In this document: positions 33,529-42,739 of the stretch, piece after piece | Layout of the letters: each line of letters starts with the position of its first letter | Numbering within the stretch: position 1 is the first letter of the stretch | Assembly: GCA_013297875.1 (NCBI GenBank) | Contig: JAAFIW010000005.1 | Span: 183,133-247,132, forward strand | DNA from: Comamonadaceae bacterium | GTDB taxonomy: Bacteria; Pseudomonadota; Gammaproteobacteria; Burkholderiales; Burkholderiaceae_C | DNA: 64,000 nt | Direction: 5' to 3' | Notes under the pieces: generated by a model | The model's input: the letters and a program-made list of their open reading frames with translations, nothing else | What the model was told of the DNA's origin: nothing | Databases searched by the model: none | Program-made: the position numbers and the translations under genes

Positions 33529-34680
33529 ATGCAACGCCGTCAATTCATCAGCCTGGCCCCCAAACTGGCTGTAGCCGCCGCCGTCCCTTCCTTGTCGTTC
33601 AACACATTCGCCCAGGATGGCCTGAGCGCCAAGGCCATCACCATCGGCTCCACCGGTGCCCTGACAGGGCCGCTGGGCGGTTTTGGCGTGGCTTTGCAGC
33701 ATGGCGTGCAAGCTGCAATGACGCAAATCAACGCCAAAGGCGGTATCAACGGCAGGCAGTTGCAGTTTCAGATGGTGGACGATGCTTACGCGCCCGAGCG
33801 CAGCGCCGAGAACGTGAAAAAAATGGTGGCTGACAGCAGCGTGTTTGCATTGCTGTCGTGCATTGGGACACCAAACAACACGGCCATCCTGTCGATGGTG
33901 GAAGAAGCGGGCCTGCCCTATGTGGCCCCGCTCACCGGCGCCAGCAGCCTGCGCAAAGCCAGCAGCCGCAACGTGTTTCACGTGCGCGCCAGCTACACCG
34001 ACGAAACCCAACGTCTGGTGGGCAAGCTGGTGAGCATGAACATCAAGGAACTGGCCATCGTCTACCTGGACAACGGCTTTGGCAAAGAGGTGCTGGCCGA
34101 TGCGCAAAAGGCCCTGACCGCCAACAACGTCAAATCATTGGCATCGGTGGCGTTGGCCACAGATGGCAAAAACCTGGCAGACGTCGTCAATCAGGTGATG
34201 GCTGCCAAACCCGCTGCTGTGCTGCTGGGAACTGCCGGTGCAGCGTCTGCCAGTCTGATTGCAGCCCTCAAAACGGCTTCACCGCTGATACCGATCGCCG
34301 GCCTGAGCGTGGCACTGAACGCCGACGGCGTGAAGCAACTGGGCGCTGCTGCCCAGGGCGTGGCAATGACCATGGTGTTCCCCAATCCCACCAGCACCAA
34401 GCTGGCGGTGGCACGCAACTACCAGGCCGCCATGCTGGCCATCAACCAGCCCGGGTTTTCACAAGGTGCTTTTGAGGGCTACATCAACACGCTGGTACTG
34501 GCTGAAGGCATCGAACGCGCGGGCCGCGACATCACCCGCGCCAAGCTGCGTACAGCCCTGGCCGGTATCACCAACCTGGACTTGGGCGGCTTGCCGCTGG
34601 GCTTTACCGGTTCGCCGTATGTGGCGTCCAAGTTCGTGGATCTGGGTGTGTTGGGCCAGGGTGGCCGCTTGATCGGTTAA
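33529..34680 (+). CDS. Branched-chain amino acid-type ABC transporter substrate-binding protein
   Basis: Protein of 383 residues from ATG 33529 (GGAGA upstream), with a twin-Arg start (MQRRQFISLAPKLAVAAAV) and signal cleavage after AQ. Peripla_BP_6 features: ITIGSTGALTGPLGGFGVALQHGVQ, AINAKGGINGRQLQFQMVDDAYAP-type sequence, and SCIGTPNNTAIL. It binds a polar ligand between two lobes in the periplasm. No permease or ATPase lies nearby, so it either shares a distant transporter or serves sensing. Ligand cannot be predicted. Confidence 0.85.
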   Translation: MQRRQFISLAPKLAVAAAVPSLSFNTFAQDGLSAKAITIGSTGALTGPLGGFGVALQHGVQAAMTQINAKGGINGRQLQFQMVDDAYAPERSAENVKKMVADSSVFALLSCIGTPNNTAILSMVEEAGLPYVAPLTGASSLRKASSRNVFHVRASYTDETQRLVGKLVSMNIKELAIVYLDNGFGKEVLADAQKALTANNVKSLASVALATDGKNLADVVNQVMAAKPAAVLLGTAGAASASLIAALKTASPLIPIAGLSVALNADGVKQLGAAAQGVAMTMVFPNPTSTKLAVARNYQAAMLAINQPGFSQGAFEGYINTLVLAEGIERAGRDITRAKLRTALAGITNLDLGGLPLGFTGSPYVASKFVDLGVLGQGGRLIG

Positions 34681-34718
34681 GGACGCCAAGGCCAACCTCA
34701 AGGCCTTGTCGCGACAGC

Positions 34719-34744
34719 AAAAAGCGGCCCAGGGCCGCTTTTTT
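34719..34744 (+). terminator. Rho-independent terminator after the Liv-type gene
   Basis: Hairpin AAAAAGCGGCC, CAG loop, GGCCGCTTTTTT: an 8-base GC stem followed by a T-run and preceded by an A-run, so it could act in both directions. Confidence 0.92.
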
Positions 34745-34755
34745 GCCTTCATGAT

Positions 34756-34818
34756 CGCTATATTTTCGATAGCTGCTTGAGCAATGAATACCTGGGCTAA
34801 AAGCCCAAATGCTTGAAT
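34756..34818 (+). repeat. Dispersed AGCTGCTTGAGCA repeat, copy 13
   Basis: GATAGCTGCTTGAGCAATGA, then CCTGGGCTAAAAGCCCAAAT. Directly follows a terminator. Confidence 0.88.
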
Positions 34819-34922
34819 TTTCTGCCCAAAGGCCAAGCTGAATCGCTAAATTGATTCTGTTCAGCATTCATTCATGCACCTCTGGGCAAGATACCTCCAT
34901 CGCAACTTTTTTGGAGATCCTG

Positions 34923-35444
34923 ATGAACCGCAACGCAATCGCCTGTGTTCTGGCCGCCAGCGCTTTAGCAACCGGCGCGCAAGCACAAACCTTTTTTGAC
35001 AACGCACGGGTACGCAGCGCCGATCCGCAGTACGAGCAGGTTACGGTGCCACGTGAACAGTGCAGCACACAATGGGTTAACGAGACACGCCAGGTCGGCC
35101 AGTCCGACCCCCACTACGGCGGCGTGATCATTGGCGGCGTGGCTGGCGGGGTGCTGGGCAACCAGGTGGGCAAAGGCAGTGGCCGCGACGCTGCCACCGC
35201 CATTGGGGCCGTGGTGGGTGCTGTGGTCGGTGACCAGATTGCCCGCGGCAACGCACGCCCGCAGCGCGTCGAGACCACACCACGGCAAGTCACGCAGTGC
35301 CAGATGGTCAATGAGGTGCAAACCCGGGTGGCAGGTTACCGCGTGACCTACGACTACCGCGGCCAGACCTTCAGCACCCTGATGCGCGAGCAGCCAGGGC
35401 CCCATCTGCAGGTTCGCGTATCGGTTGACCCGGTCGTGCAATAG
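34923..35444 (+). CDS. Glycine-zipper 2TM periplasmic protein
   Basis: Protein of 173 residues from ATG 34923, signal peptide cleaved after AQA. A Gly-zipper pair (GGVIIGGVAGGVLGNQVGKG and AIGAVVGAVVGDQIARG, about residues 66-103) is flanked by a Cys-containing strand on each side, and a C-terminal beta region reads YRVTYDYRGQTFSTLM. This is the Rick_17kDa/glycine-zipper 2TM family, seen as envelope-associated proteins of uncertain role. Confidence 0.85.
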   Translation: MNRNAIACVLAASALATGAQAQTFFDNARVRSADPQYEQVTVPREQCSTQWVNETRQVGQSDPHYGGVIIGGVAGGVLGNQVGKGSGRDAATAIGAVVGAVVGDQIARGNARPQRVETTPRQVTQCQMVNEVQTRVAGYRVTYDYRGQTFSTLMREQPGPHLQVRVSVDPVVQ

Positions 35445-35459
35445 ACCTGTGCCTGTACG

Positions 35460-35720
35460 ATGCATGCCATGTCTGAACACCTCATAACCCTCTGCAAAAG
35501 CGTCTGTGTGGCGCTGGTAATGGCCTGTGCACAACCCGTCTGGGCCAACATCGGCCAGGACGACGCAGCAGCGGTGGCGTCGCGTGCTTCCGGCGGTGGC
35601 CGTGTGCTGTCGGTGGACCGCATGGGCGGGCAGCGCCCGGCTTGGCGGGTGAAGGTGGTCACTCCCCAAGGCGAGGTGCGGGTGATTCTTGTTGACGCGG
35701 CGACGGGGCGGCCCATCTAG
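35460..35720 (+). CDS. Small secreted PepSY-like protein
   Basis: Protein of 86 residues (or fewer from an internal start at residue 4) with a signal peptide ending VWAN. The mature part is a single PepSY-type unit: AVASRASGGGRVLSVDRMGGQRPAWRVKVVTPQGEVRVILVDAATG. It precedes a two-component system with the stop overlapping the regulator GTG, an arrangement often seen where a PepSY protein modulates signalling or metal response. Confidence 0.75.
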   Translation: MHAMSEHLITLCKSVCVALVMACAQPVWANIGQDDAAAVASRASGGGRVLSVDRMGGQRPAWRVKVVTPQGEVRVILVDAATGRPI

Positions 35721-36391
35721 TGCGCCTGTTGCTGATTGAGGACGACGCACCGCTTCGCTTGAGTCTGGCGCTGCGCCTGGAGGCCGATGGCTTTCGGGTT
35801 GACCAGGCGGCTGATGGCGAAAACGGCCTGTTTCAGGCGCGCGAATACCCGGTGGATCTGGCCATCATCGACCTGGGCCTGCCCAAAATCAACGGTATTG
35901 AAGTGGTCAAAAGCCTGCGCGCCGACGGCAAAACCCTTCCCATCCTCATCCTCACCGCCCGCACCAGCTGGCAAGACAAAGTCACAGGCCTGGAAGCGGG
36001 GGCTGATGACTATTTGGCCAAGCCCTTTGAGTACCCCGAGCTGAACGCACGGATCAAGGCCTTGCTGCGCCGCTCGATGAAGGCCGCGTCCAACCTGGTC
36101 AGCTTCGGCCCGCTGGGCCTTGATCTGGCCGCGCAGACAGCCCAGCTGCAGGGCCAGGCGCTGGATCTGACCAGCTTTGAGTTTCGGGTGCTGGAGATGC
36201 TCGTGCGCGAGCGCGCCCGCGTGGTCACCAAGCAGGAGCTGTCTGACTACCTGTACCCGCACGATGAAGACCGTGACAGCAATGTGCTGGAGGTGCTGGT
36301 GGGCCGCCTGCGCCGCAAACTGGATCCAGAGGGCACGCTGCAGCCGATCGCCACGCTGCGGGGCCGCGGCTATCGATTCACCCTGGAATGA
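35720..36391 (+). CDS. OmpR/PhoB-family response regulator
   Basis: Protein of 223 residues from GTG 35720. The receiver domain has acidic EDD at residues 7-9, phosphoacceptor Asp51 (AIIDLGLPKINGIEV), Thr in ILTARTSW and Lys in YLAKPFE. The C-terminal winged helix binds DNA (LTSFEFRVLEMLVRERARVVTK, VGRLRRKLDPEG). ATGA overlap with the sensor gene. The set resembles PhoP/QseB-type systems. Signal unknown; cation sensing is plausible because of the PepSY gene. Confidence 0.95.
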   Translation: MRLLLIEDDAPLRLSLALRLEADGFRVDQAADGENGLFQAREYPVDLAIIDLGLPKINGIEVVKSLRADGKTLPILILTARTSWQDKVTGLEAGADDYLAKPFEYPELNARIKALLRRSMKAASNLVSFGPLGLDLAAQTAQLQGQALDLTSFEFRVLEMLVRERARVVTKQELSDYLYPHDEDRDSNVLEVLVGRLRRKLDPEGTLQPIATLRGRGYRFTLE

Positions 36392-37722
36392 AGCTGCGCC
36401 TGTCGTCCATCCGGGCCCGGTTGATCGCAGGAGGGGCGTTGGTGCTGCTTGCCTTTATGGCGGTGACTGGCGCGGCATTGCAAACTGCCCATACAGACAG
36501 CGTGCGAGCCGCGTATTACGCCCGCTTGCAGGGCACGGTGTACCTGCTGCTGGCCGATGCCGAGCTGGACGCATCGGGCGCATTGCAAATGCCACGCGAG
36601 TTCGCCGAGCCGCGCCTGTCGCTGCCCGGCTCGGGTCTGTATGCCAGCATTCGCCAGGGTGGCAATGACCAGACTTGGCAATCGGCATCGGCGGTCGGAA
36701 AGAGCCTGCCATTTCAGCGCCAAGCAACGGTCGGGCAGTGGCGCTACGCCGTGGTGAATGACAGCGCTGACGCCTTCCTGTCGGTCAGCTACGGCGTCAG
36801 CTGGGTGGGGTCTTCCGGTAGCGTGCCGCTGGTGCTGTCGGTGCTGGAGTCCACCGCCGCGCTGGACAGCGAAACGCGCGCCTTTCGCCGCACGCTGTGG
36901 AGCTGGCTGGCCGGTGCCGGGCTGCTGCTCTTGCTGTCGCAAACCCTGCTGCTGCAATGGGGCCTGCGACCGCTGCGGCAGGTGTCGCAGGAGATCACCC
37001 GCATTGAGCAAGGCGAGCAAGCCGAGGTGCAAGGGGTGTATGCAGACGAGATTGGTGTGCTCACCACCAACCTGAACCAAATGATTCGCCAGGAGCGGGT
37101 GCGCCAGACCCGCTACAAAGAGGCCTTGAGCTACCTGGCCCACAGCCTGAAAACGCCGCTGGCCGTGCTACGCAACGCCTTGGCCCAACCGCAAGACCTG
37201 GGCGCGACCGTTGAGCAGCAAGTCGGCCGCATGGATCGCATCGTGCAATACCAGCTAGGCCGCGCTGCTGCGAGCGGCACCGCCCGCTTTGCACCCTACC
37301 TGGCGCTGGCACCCGTGGCCCAACGCATACGCGACTCACTGGCCAAGGTGCATGCTGAGCGCAATTTGCTGATTCAGCTGACGTGCCCCGCCGACCTGCG
37401 CTGGCGCATTGACGAAGGCGATGCATTCGAGCTGCTGGGCAACCTGATGGACAACGCCGCCAAATGGGCCAGCAGCCGCGTGACCGTGCGCCTGTGGCTG
37501 GACAGCCAGACCCTGCGCCTGCAGGTAGACGACGACGGCCGGGGCTTCAGTGACACCGAAGCGGTGCTGCAACTGCATGTGCGGGGCGACGAGAAAGTGC
37601 CCGGCCACGGGGTGGGCCTGGCCGTGGTCAACGACCTGGTGGCCAGCTACGAAGGCCAGTTGGTGCTGGGCCGGTCTGATGACGGCGGCGGGCGCGTGTA
37701 TGTGAGCTTGCCGGCTGCTTGA
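36388..37722 (+). CDS. Sensor histidine kinase
   Basis: Protein of 444 residues. Two membrane helices (about 10-30 and 170-192) flank a ~140-residue periplasmic sensor region; a HAMP segment follows (LRPLRQVSQEITRIEQGE). The phosphoacceptor is His252 in LAHSLKTPLAVLRNAL. N-box NLMDNAAKWASS, G1 VDDDGRGFSD and GHGVGLAVVNDLV are intact. The PhoQ-like architecture fits a cation or antimicrobial peptide sensor. Autophosphorylates and passes phosphate to the regulator at 35720. Confidence 0.94.
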   Translation: MKLRLSSIRARLIAGGALVLLAFMAVTGAALQTAHTDSVRAAYYARLQGTVYLLLADAELDASGALQMPREFAEPRLSLPGSGLYASIRQGGNDQTWQSASAVGKSLPFQRQATVGQWRYAVVNDSADAFLSVSYGVSWVGSSGSVPLVLSVLESTAALDSETRAFRRTLWSWLAGAGLLLLLSQTLLLQWGLRPLRQVSQEITRIEQGEQAEVQGVYADEIGVLTTNLNQMIRQERVRQTRYKEALSYLAHSLKTPLAVLRNALAQPQDLGATVEQQVGRMDRIVQYQLGRAAASGTARFAPYLALAPVAQRIRDSLAKVHAERNLLIQLTCPADLRWRIDEGDAFELLGNLMDNAAKWASSRVTVRLWLDSQTLRLQVDDDGRGFSDTEAVLQLHVRGDEKVPGHGVGLAVVNDLVASYEGQLVLGRSDDGGGRVYVSLPAA

Positions 37723-37751
37723 CGGGCACGGGCAAGCAGCCGCTATTTGGT

Positions 37752-37803
37752 ACCAAAATCGCTGATCGCCCAGGTGTTTACTGCTCAAACAGCTATCAAA
37801 ATG
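37752..37803 (-). repeat. Dispersed AGCTGCTTGAGCA repeat, copy 14
   Basis: Minus-orientation copy, seen on the plus strand as GCCCAGGTGTTTACTGCTCAAACAG. In two pieces: GCCCAGGTGTTTACT and GCTCAAACAGCTATC. Intergenic. Confidence 0.8.
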
Positions 37804-37923
37804 AAAGCAGGTTGCCGGTTTCAACGCACAAACTTTCTGCATTCCGTTCAGCTTGCGTTCACGCTCACAGGCGCACCATACGTTTTATGCCAACACTCGG
37901 CATGCCAAACCCAAGGAGCTGAT

Positions 37924-38352
37924 ATGAAGAGTCTTGTTTCCATCCGTTTCGTGGCCACTGCGCTGGCCGCATTGGGCATGCTGGGCGCTTCGGCGTCCTA
38001 TGCCCGTAGTGATGTGGAGTTCTCCGTCACGGTGCAGTCGCCCGGTGTGGTCACGCACCGGGCACCCATCTATGTGCAGCCTGCGCCTATTTATGTGCAG
38101 CCTGCGCCGGTTTACGTGCGTCCAGCACCGGTGTTTGTCCAGCCCGCACCGCTGCAAATCTACCCGGTATACGGTCACCGCAACGGCCCCTACGGCGACC
38201 GTGACCGCGATGGTGTGCCCAACATCTACGACCGCCACGATGGGCATGGTCGCCACCACCACGGTCACCCCCACCACAAGCATGCAGATTGGGATCGCGA
38301 CGGCGTACCGAACCGCTACGACCGCTATCCCACCAATCCGTACTACCGCTAA
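37924..38352 (+). CDS. Secreted protein with YVQPAP repeats and EF/TSP3-like motifs
   Basis: Protein of 142 residues from ATG 37924. After a signal peptide (to about residue 27) a Pro-rich stretch repeats a heptad-like unit APIYVQP four to five times. The C-terminal half has two acidic loops, DRDRDGVPNIYDRHD and DWDRDGVPNRYDR, that match the DxDxDG calcium-binding consensus, linked by a His-rich spacer (HGRHHHGHPHHKH) suited to zinc, copper or nickel. It follows the two-component operon and may be its target. Function unknown. Confidence 0.75.
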   Translation: MKSLVSIRFVATALAALGMLGASASYARSDVEFSVTVQSPGVVTHRAPIYVQPAPIYVQPAPVYVRPAPVFVQPAPLQIYPVYGHRNGPYGDRDRDGVPNIYDRHDGHGRHHHGHPHHKHADWDRDGVPNRYDRYPTNPYYR

Positions 38353-38356
38353 AACC

Positions 38357-38379
38357 CCAGCCGTGAGAACGACGGCTGG
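38357..38379 (+). terminator. Hairpin after the YVQPAP-repeat gene
   Basis: CCAGCCGT, GAGAACG loop, ACGGCTGG: perfect 8-base arms starting four bases after the stop. There is no following T-run, so it may be a Rho-dependent or mRNA-stabilising structure. Confidence 0.5.
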
Positions 38380-38487
38380 CGCTGGCTGGCGGTGCCCAGC
38401 AAAATAATTTCAACCCCCACGCACCATCCTTCAAGTTGCGCCCTTGCGAGGCGCTTTAGCATTCAGGTATTCCAACAGGAGACATGA

Positions 38488-39651
38488 ATGCCCGTCATCA
38501 CCCACATCGAAGACCTGCGCGTGCTAGCCCAAAAACGCGTGCCACGCATGTTTTACGACTACGCCGACAGCGGCAGCTGGACCGAGGGCACCTACCGCGC
38601 CAACAGTGAAGACTTCCAGCGCATCAAGCTGCGCCAGCGTGTGGCGGTGAACATGGAAAACCGCAGCACCCGCAGCACCATGATTGGCCAGCCGGTGGCC
38701 ATGCCGGTGGCCATTGCACCGACTGGCCTGACGGGCATGCAGCATGCCGATGGTGAAATTCTGGCGGCCCGCGCAGCCAAGGCGTTTGGCGTGCCGTTCA
38801 CCCTGTCTACCATGAGCATTTGCTCGATTGAAGACGTGGCAGCAGGCACAGACAATCACCCGTTCTGGTTTCAGCTGTATGTGATGAAAGACCGCGGCTT
38901 CATTGAACGCCTGATTGACCGCGCCAAAGCCGCCAACTGCTCGGCGCTGGTGCTCACGCTAGACCTGCAAATCATTGGCCAGCGCCACAAAGACCTGAAA
39001 AACGGCCTGTCGGCCCCGCCCAAACTGACCATGGCCAACATCATCAACATGATGACCAAGCCTCAGTGGTGCCTGGGCATGCTGGGCACGCCCCGGCGCA
39101 ACTTTGGCAACATCATGGGCCACGTGGCGGGCATCGAAAACATGGGTAGCTTGGGCGAATGGACCGCCAAACAGTTTGACCCGGCGCTCAACTGGAGCGA
39201 TGTGGAATGGGTGAAAAAACGCTGGGGCGGCAAGCTGATTCTCAAAGGCATTCAAGACGTGGAAGACGCGCGGCTGGCCGTGCAGTCGGGTGCTGACGCG
39301 TTGATCGTTTCAAACCACGGCGGGCGGCAGCTGGACGGTGCGCCCTCTTCCATCAACGCCCTGCCCGCAGTCGTTGACGCGGTGGGCAGCCAGATCGAGG
39401 TGCACATGGACGGCGGCATCCGCAGCGGCCAAGACGTGCTGAAAGCCCGCGCCCTGGGTGCCCGCGGCACCTACATCGGCCGGGCGTTTTTGTATGGGCT
39501 GGGGGCTATGGGGCAAGAAGGCGTGACCAAGGCCTTGCAAATCATCCACAAAGAGCTGGATTTAACGATGGCCTTTTGTGGTCGCACAGATATTGAAACG
39601 GTGGAGGCAGGAATTCTCTTGAAGGGCAGCTTCCCCACCGCCATGCCATGA
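38488..39651 (+). CDS. lldD: FMN-dependent alpha-hydroxy acid (L-lactate) dehydrogenase
   Basis: Oxidises L-lactate or a related 2-hydroxy acid to the 2-oxo acid at the membrane. The 387-residue length is normal. The FMN site and catalytic residues are visible: MFYDYADSGSWTE, MPVAIAPTGLTGMQHADGE, SNHGGRQLD with catalytic His277, and HMDGGIRSGQDVLKARALGARGTYIGR at the phosphate site. GFIERLIDRAKAANCSALVLTLDLQIIGQRHKD is typical. Substrate cannot be set from sequence alone. The gene is a single-gene unit. Confidence 0.93.
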   Translation: MPVITHIEDLRVLAQKRVPRMFYDYADSGSWTEGTYRANSEDFQRIKLRQRVAVNMENRSTRSTMIGQPVAMPVAIAPTGLTGMQHADGEILAARAAKAFGVPFTLSTMSICSIEDVAAGTDNHPFWFQLYVMKDRGFIERLIDRAKAANCSALVLTLDLQIIGQRHKDLKNGLSAPPKLTMANIINMMTKPQWCLGMLGTPRRNFGNIMGHVAGIENMGSLGEWTAKQFDPALNWSDVEWVKKRWGGKLILKGIQDVEDARLAVQSGADALIVSNHGGRQLDGAPSSINALPAVVDAVGSQIEVHMDGGIRSGQDVLKARALGARGTYIGRAFLYGLGAMGQEGVTKALQIIHKELDLTMAFCGRTDIETVEAGILLKGSFPTAMP

Positions 39652-39782
39652 GTGACATTCAAACCACGTTGCTGACCGGTTAAGCACGGCATGACCGGCG
39701 GGTCGCTTGATAGCGACCGGGCCGAAGCTGCGCTTCATGATCAACTCACCGCCGCCGGATCCATTTCGCCTGAGCAGCCGGC

Positions 39783-40247
39783 TTATTTCAAGGTCGCCAG
39801 ATACGCCACCAGATCCGCCCGGTCCGTCGCGCCGTCTACCCGGTAGCCCATGCCTTGGCCAGGTATCAAGGCTTCGGGGTCGGCCAGCCAGGCACGCAAG
39901 GTGTCGGTTTTCCAGACCACTTTGCTGTTTTTCAGCGCTTCGCTGTACTGGTAGCCTTTGGCGCTACCGGCTTTGCGGCCCAGCACGCCCTGGTGGGCGG
40001 GGCCCACGCGGTGAGCGTCCACCGAGTGGCACGCGGTACAGCGGCTTTCGTACAGGGTTTTGCCACGCACCGCGTTGCCCGGTGCCGACTCGCCGGCCAA
40101 AGCGATGGTGCCCAGGTTAGCCGGCACAGGCTCCTGTCGCAGTCCTGCACCTTTGCGTGGCAACTCGTTAGACGCCAAGCCCACCCGTGCGCCCATACCC
40201 AGCAACAGCGCAGCCACGACACCACAGGCGATTGCACGAACCGTCAC
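39783..40247 (-). CDS. Periplasmic c-type cytochrome
   Basis: Protein of 154 residues from GTG 40247, with a signal peptide (MTVRAIACGVVAALLLGM). One haem site CTACH at residues 70-74 and an axial Met in LIPGQGMGYRV near residue 134. The KTLYESRCTACHSVDAHRVGPAH entry matches the cytochrome c550/c2 fold. It follows a Tat ferritin-like gene after 15 bases; the two probably act as a redox pair. Confidence 0.9.
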   Translation of the reverse strand: MTVRAIACGVVAALLLGMGARVGLASNELPRKGAGLRQEPVPANLGTIALAGESAPGNAVRGKTLYESRCTACHSVDAHRVGPAHQGVLGRKAGSAKGYQYSEALKNSKVVWKTDTLRAWLADPEALIPGQGMGYRVDGATDRADLVAYLATLK

Positions 40248-40262
40248 AACTGCACCCGGGGC

Positions 40263-40829
40263 TCAGGCACCAAAGCTCAGCGCACCGCTGGGCAGCGAAC
40301 GGCCCAGCGCCTGGGTGAGCACGGTGTAGTGCATGGTTTCGTCAGCCGCCAGGCGGGCGGCGACTTTGGCCAGGTCTTTGCTCATGAGCCCCGGAATCAC
40401 GCCCAGATACGCATTGGTCGCGCCCAGCTCCAGGCCGGCGGCCAGGCTCAGCACGTCGGCCTGGCTTTTCAGCGTGTCGGCCTTCAGCGCTTTGGCGTAG
40501 TCCTCCAGCTTTTTCTCAGGAACAGGTGTGCCGCCCATTTTCTGGATGGTGGCGATCAGCGCGTCGCGGTGCGCTTTGTGGTGGCCCTGGAAGGCTACGG
40601 CCACGTCCAGCACCGGTTTTTGCAGCAAGCCGCTGCCTGCGCCCAGCTGGTAAGCGCCAATGGCTTCGTGCTCCAGGCCAAGGGCCACATTGAGAATGGC
40701 CACGTCTTTAGCCATGTCGCCGCTGGCACCTTGCGCCAGGGCATCTTTACCGGCCAGAAGGGCCACCGCGACGGCGGACAGGGTGGCACCGGTGAACACG
40801 CGGCGGCTGGCTTGTTGAATCACTTGCAT
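40263..40829 (-). CDS. Tat-exported ferritin-like protein
   Basis: Protein of 188 residues with a twin-Arg signal (SRRVFTGATLSAVAVALLAG). The mature portion is a four-helix bundle of the DUF4439/ferritin_2 kind: ALGLEHEAIGAYQLG, FQGHHKAHRDALIATIQKMGG, ALAAGLELGATNAYL-type sequence and LAADETMHYTVLTQALG supply Glu and His for a dinuclear metal site. First gene of a two-gene operon with the cytochrome. Function in periplasmic metal or oxygen chemistry is inferred. Confidence 0.82.
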   Translation of the reverse strand: MQVIQQASRRVFTGATLSAVAVALLAGKDALAQGASGDMAKDVAILNVALGLEHEAIGAYQLGAGSGLLQKPVLDVAVAFQGHHKAHRDALIATIQKMGGTPVPEKKLEDYAKALKADTLKSQADVLSLAAGLELGATNAYLGVIPGLMSKDLAKVAARLAADETMHYTVLTQALGRSLPSGALSFGA

Positions 40830-40991
40830 GGGAAAGCTCCTTGGGGTGGAAATAAAAGACGGTGTCGTGGGGGCAGTGGGCGCAATTGCCCACGGCTGAC
40901 AGGCTTTACGGTGCCGCGCACCGAATGGATGGCATGCCCGACAGACGCACTGCGGTTTGAATCCAAACCCACCCTCGCTGCGAAGCGCTTG

Positions 40992-42623
40992 CTACCCCAC
41001 AAACCGCTCTCGCAGTCTCATCTTCCAGAACTTGCCCGTGGACGTCCTTGGCACGGCATCAATCCATTCGTAACGGTCGGGCAATTGCCATTTGGCAAAG
41101 CCCTTGCCCAGCAAATGCGCGCCAAATTCGGCAGCGGTTGGCGCGACGGCATCCGGCTTCACCACCACGCAGGCCAATGGCCGCTCGCTCCATTTCTCAT
41201 CGGGGATCGCAATCACCGCCGCTTCGGCCACAGCCGGATGGGCCATCAAGGCATTCTCCAAATCCACCGAGCTGATCCATTCGCCGCCGGATTTGATGAG
41301 ATCTTTGGTCCGGTCGCTGATCTTCACAAAGCCCAAAGCGTCCACGCTGGCCACGTCGCCGGTGCGCAGCCAGCCGTCTTGGGTGAATTTGTCTTCAGTC
41401 ACTGGCACTTGGTGATAGCTGCCCGTGATAAACGGGCCGCGCACCTGGATTTCACCCACGCTTTTGCCATCCCACGGTTGCAGGCCTTCGTCGCCCTGAA
41501 TGCGCAGATCAACCAAGGGCACGGGCACACCGGCCATGGCGGCGCGACGGTAGCGCTCATCCAGATCAGCATCTTTCAAATCGGCCTTGGGGTACGACAC
41601 GGTGGCCAGCGGCGAGGTTTCGGTCATGCCCCAGCCTTGCAGCAGCCAGATGCCATGCTTGTCAAACGCACGAATCAAGGCCTCAGGCACAGCCGCGCCG
41701 CCCACCAGGCTGCGCATGCCGGCGGGCAGCTTCCATCGGCCGTGGTTGGGCGAGCTGGGGTTTTGTGCGGCGTCAAACGTCTGAATCAAGCCCATCCAGA
41801 TGGTGGGCACGCCCAGCGAAAGGCTGGGTGGTTTTTGCGTCATCAAATCCAGCAAATCATCCGGGTGCAGGTGCGGGCCGGGGAACACCAACTCCACACC
41901 CATCATCACCGCGCCATAGGGCACGCCCCAGCAATTGGCGTGAAACATCGGCGTGACCGGTAGCAGCACGTCCGTGCCCTTCAGACCCCAAAAGTCGCCC
42001 AGGCAGCCCACCAGCGCATGCAGGATGGTGGAGCGGTGGGAATACGCCACGCCTTTGGGGCGGCCGGTGGTGCCAGAGGTGTAGCACATGGCCACCGGGT
42101 CGTTTTCGTCGTGGTCTGCATACTGAAAACCATCGGGGTCGGCTTGGGCCAACAGGGCTTCGTAGTCTGCAAAGCCCGCCGGAACCGCAGCGCCGGAAAA
42201 CGAGAAAACAATCACCTTTTCAAAGCGGTGCAGATGCGCAAACTGCTGGTACAGCGGCAGCAGCACGTCGTCAATCACCAGAAAGCGGTCTTGCGCGTCG
42301 CCCGCAATCCAGCCAATTTCATCAGGCGACAGGCGCAGGTTCAAGGTGTGCATCACCCCACCCGCAGCCGGTATGCCGAAGTAGCACTCCAGGTGCGCAT
42401 GGTGGTTCCAGCTGAGCGTGGCTACGCGATCGCCTTTTTTCAAGCCCAGCGTTTGCAAAGCACTGGCCAGCGCGCGGGCACGGCGGTGAAACTGGCCAAA
42501 TGTGTGGGTGCGCAGCGACTTGTCGGGCAGGCGCGAGGTGATGGGGCTTTGCGGAAACAGCGTGCCCGCGCGCTCCAGCAAGTGGTTGAGCGACAGGGGG
42601 ATGTTCATCATCGTGGCTTGCAT
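40992..42623 (-). CDS. Medium/long-chain acyl-CoA synthetase (AlkK-like)
   Basis: ANL-superfamily ligase that activates fatty acids with ATP and CoA. Protein of 543 residues from ATG 42623 (GGAGAC upstream); the longer frame begins inside a repeat. AMP-binding motif [73 protein letters not shown] and the C-terminal catalytic Lys in [10 protein letters not shown] are all seen. GWGMTETSP, and the overall length, match the AlkK group. Solitary gene. Confidence 0.92.
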   Translation of the reverse strand: MQATMMNIPLSLNHLLERAGTLFPQSPITSRLPDKSLRTHTFGQFHRRARALASALQTLGLKKGDRVATLSWNHHAHLECYFGIPAAGGVMHTLNLRLSPDEIGWIAGDAQDRFLVIDDVLLPLYQQFAHLHRFEKVIVFSFSGAAVPAGFADYEALLAQADPDGFQYADHDENDPVAMCYTSGTTGRPKGVAYSHRSTILHALVGCLGDFWGLKGTDVLLPVTPMFHANCWGVPYGAVMMGVELVFPGPHLHPDDLLDLMTQKPPSLSLGVPTIWMGLIQTFDAAQNPSSPNHGRWKLPAGMRSLVGGAAVPEALIRAFDKHGIWLLQGWGMTETSPLATVSYPKADLKDADLDERYRRAAMAGVPVPLVDLRIQGDEGLQPWDGKSVGEIQVRGPFITGSYHQVPVTEDKFTQDGWLRTGDVASVDALGFVKISDRTKDLIKSGGEWISSVDLENALMAHPAVAEAAVIAIPDEKWSERPLACVVVKPDAVAPTAAEFGAHLLGKGFAKWQLPDRYEWIDAVPRTSTGKFWKMRLRERFVG

Positions 42624-42658
42624 GGCTTGTCTCCGTGTGTTTTGGGGTAAAAAGTGCT

Positions 42659-42708
42659 TGCAGCCCATGTAAATACTGCTCGAGCAGCTATTCCTTTTAT
42701 AGCAATTG
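42659..42708 (-). repeat. Dispersed AGCTGCTTGAGCA repeat, copy 15
   Basis: Minus-orientation copy: GCAGCCCATGTAAATACTGC then TCGAGCAGCTATTCC on the plus strand. Between divergent genes. Confidence 0.88.
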
Positions 42709-42739
42709 ATTTCTGGCTGCCAGTGGGCGTACAGGTGTC

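Noticed and set aside
39855..41963. 702-residue open frame on the plus strand
   Set aside because: Antisense to the cytochrome, ferritin-like and ligase genes; composition is His/Gln/Arg-rich, typical of GC-rich antisense frames, with no motif.
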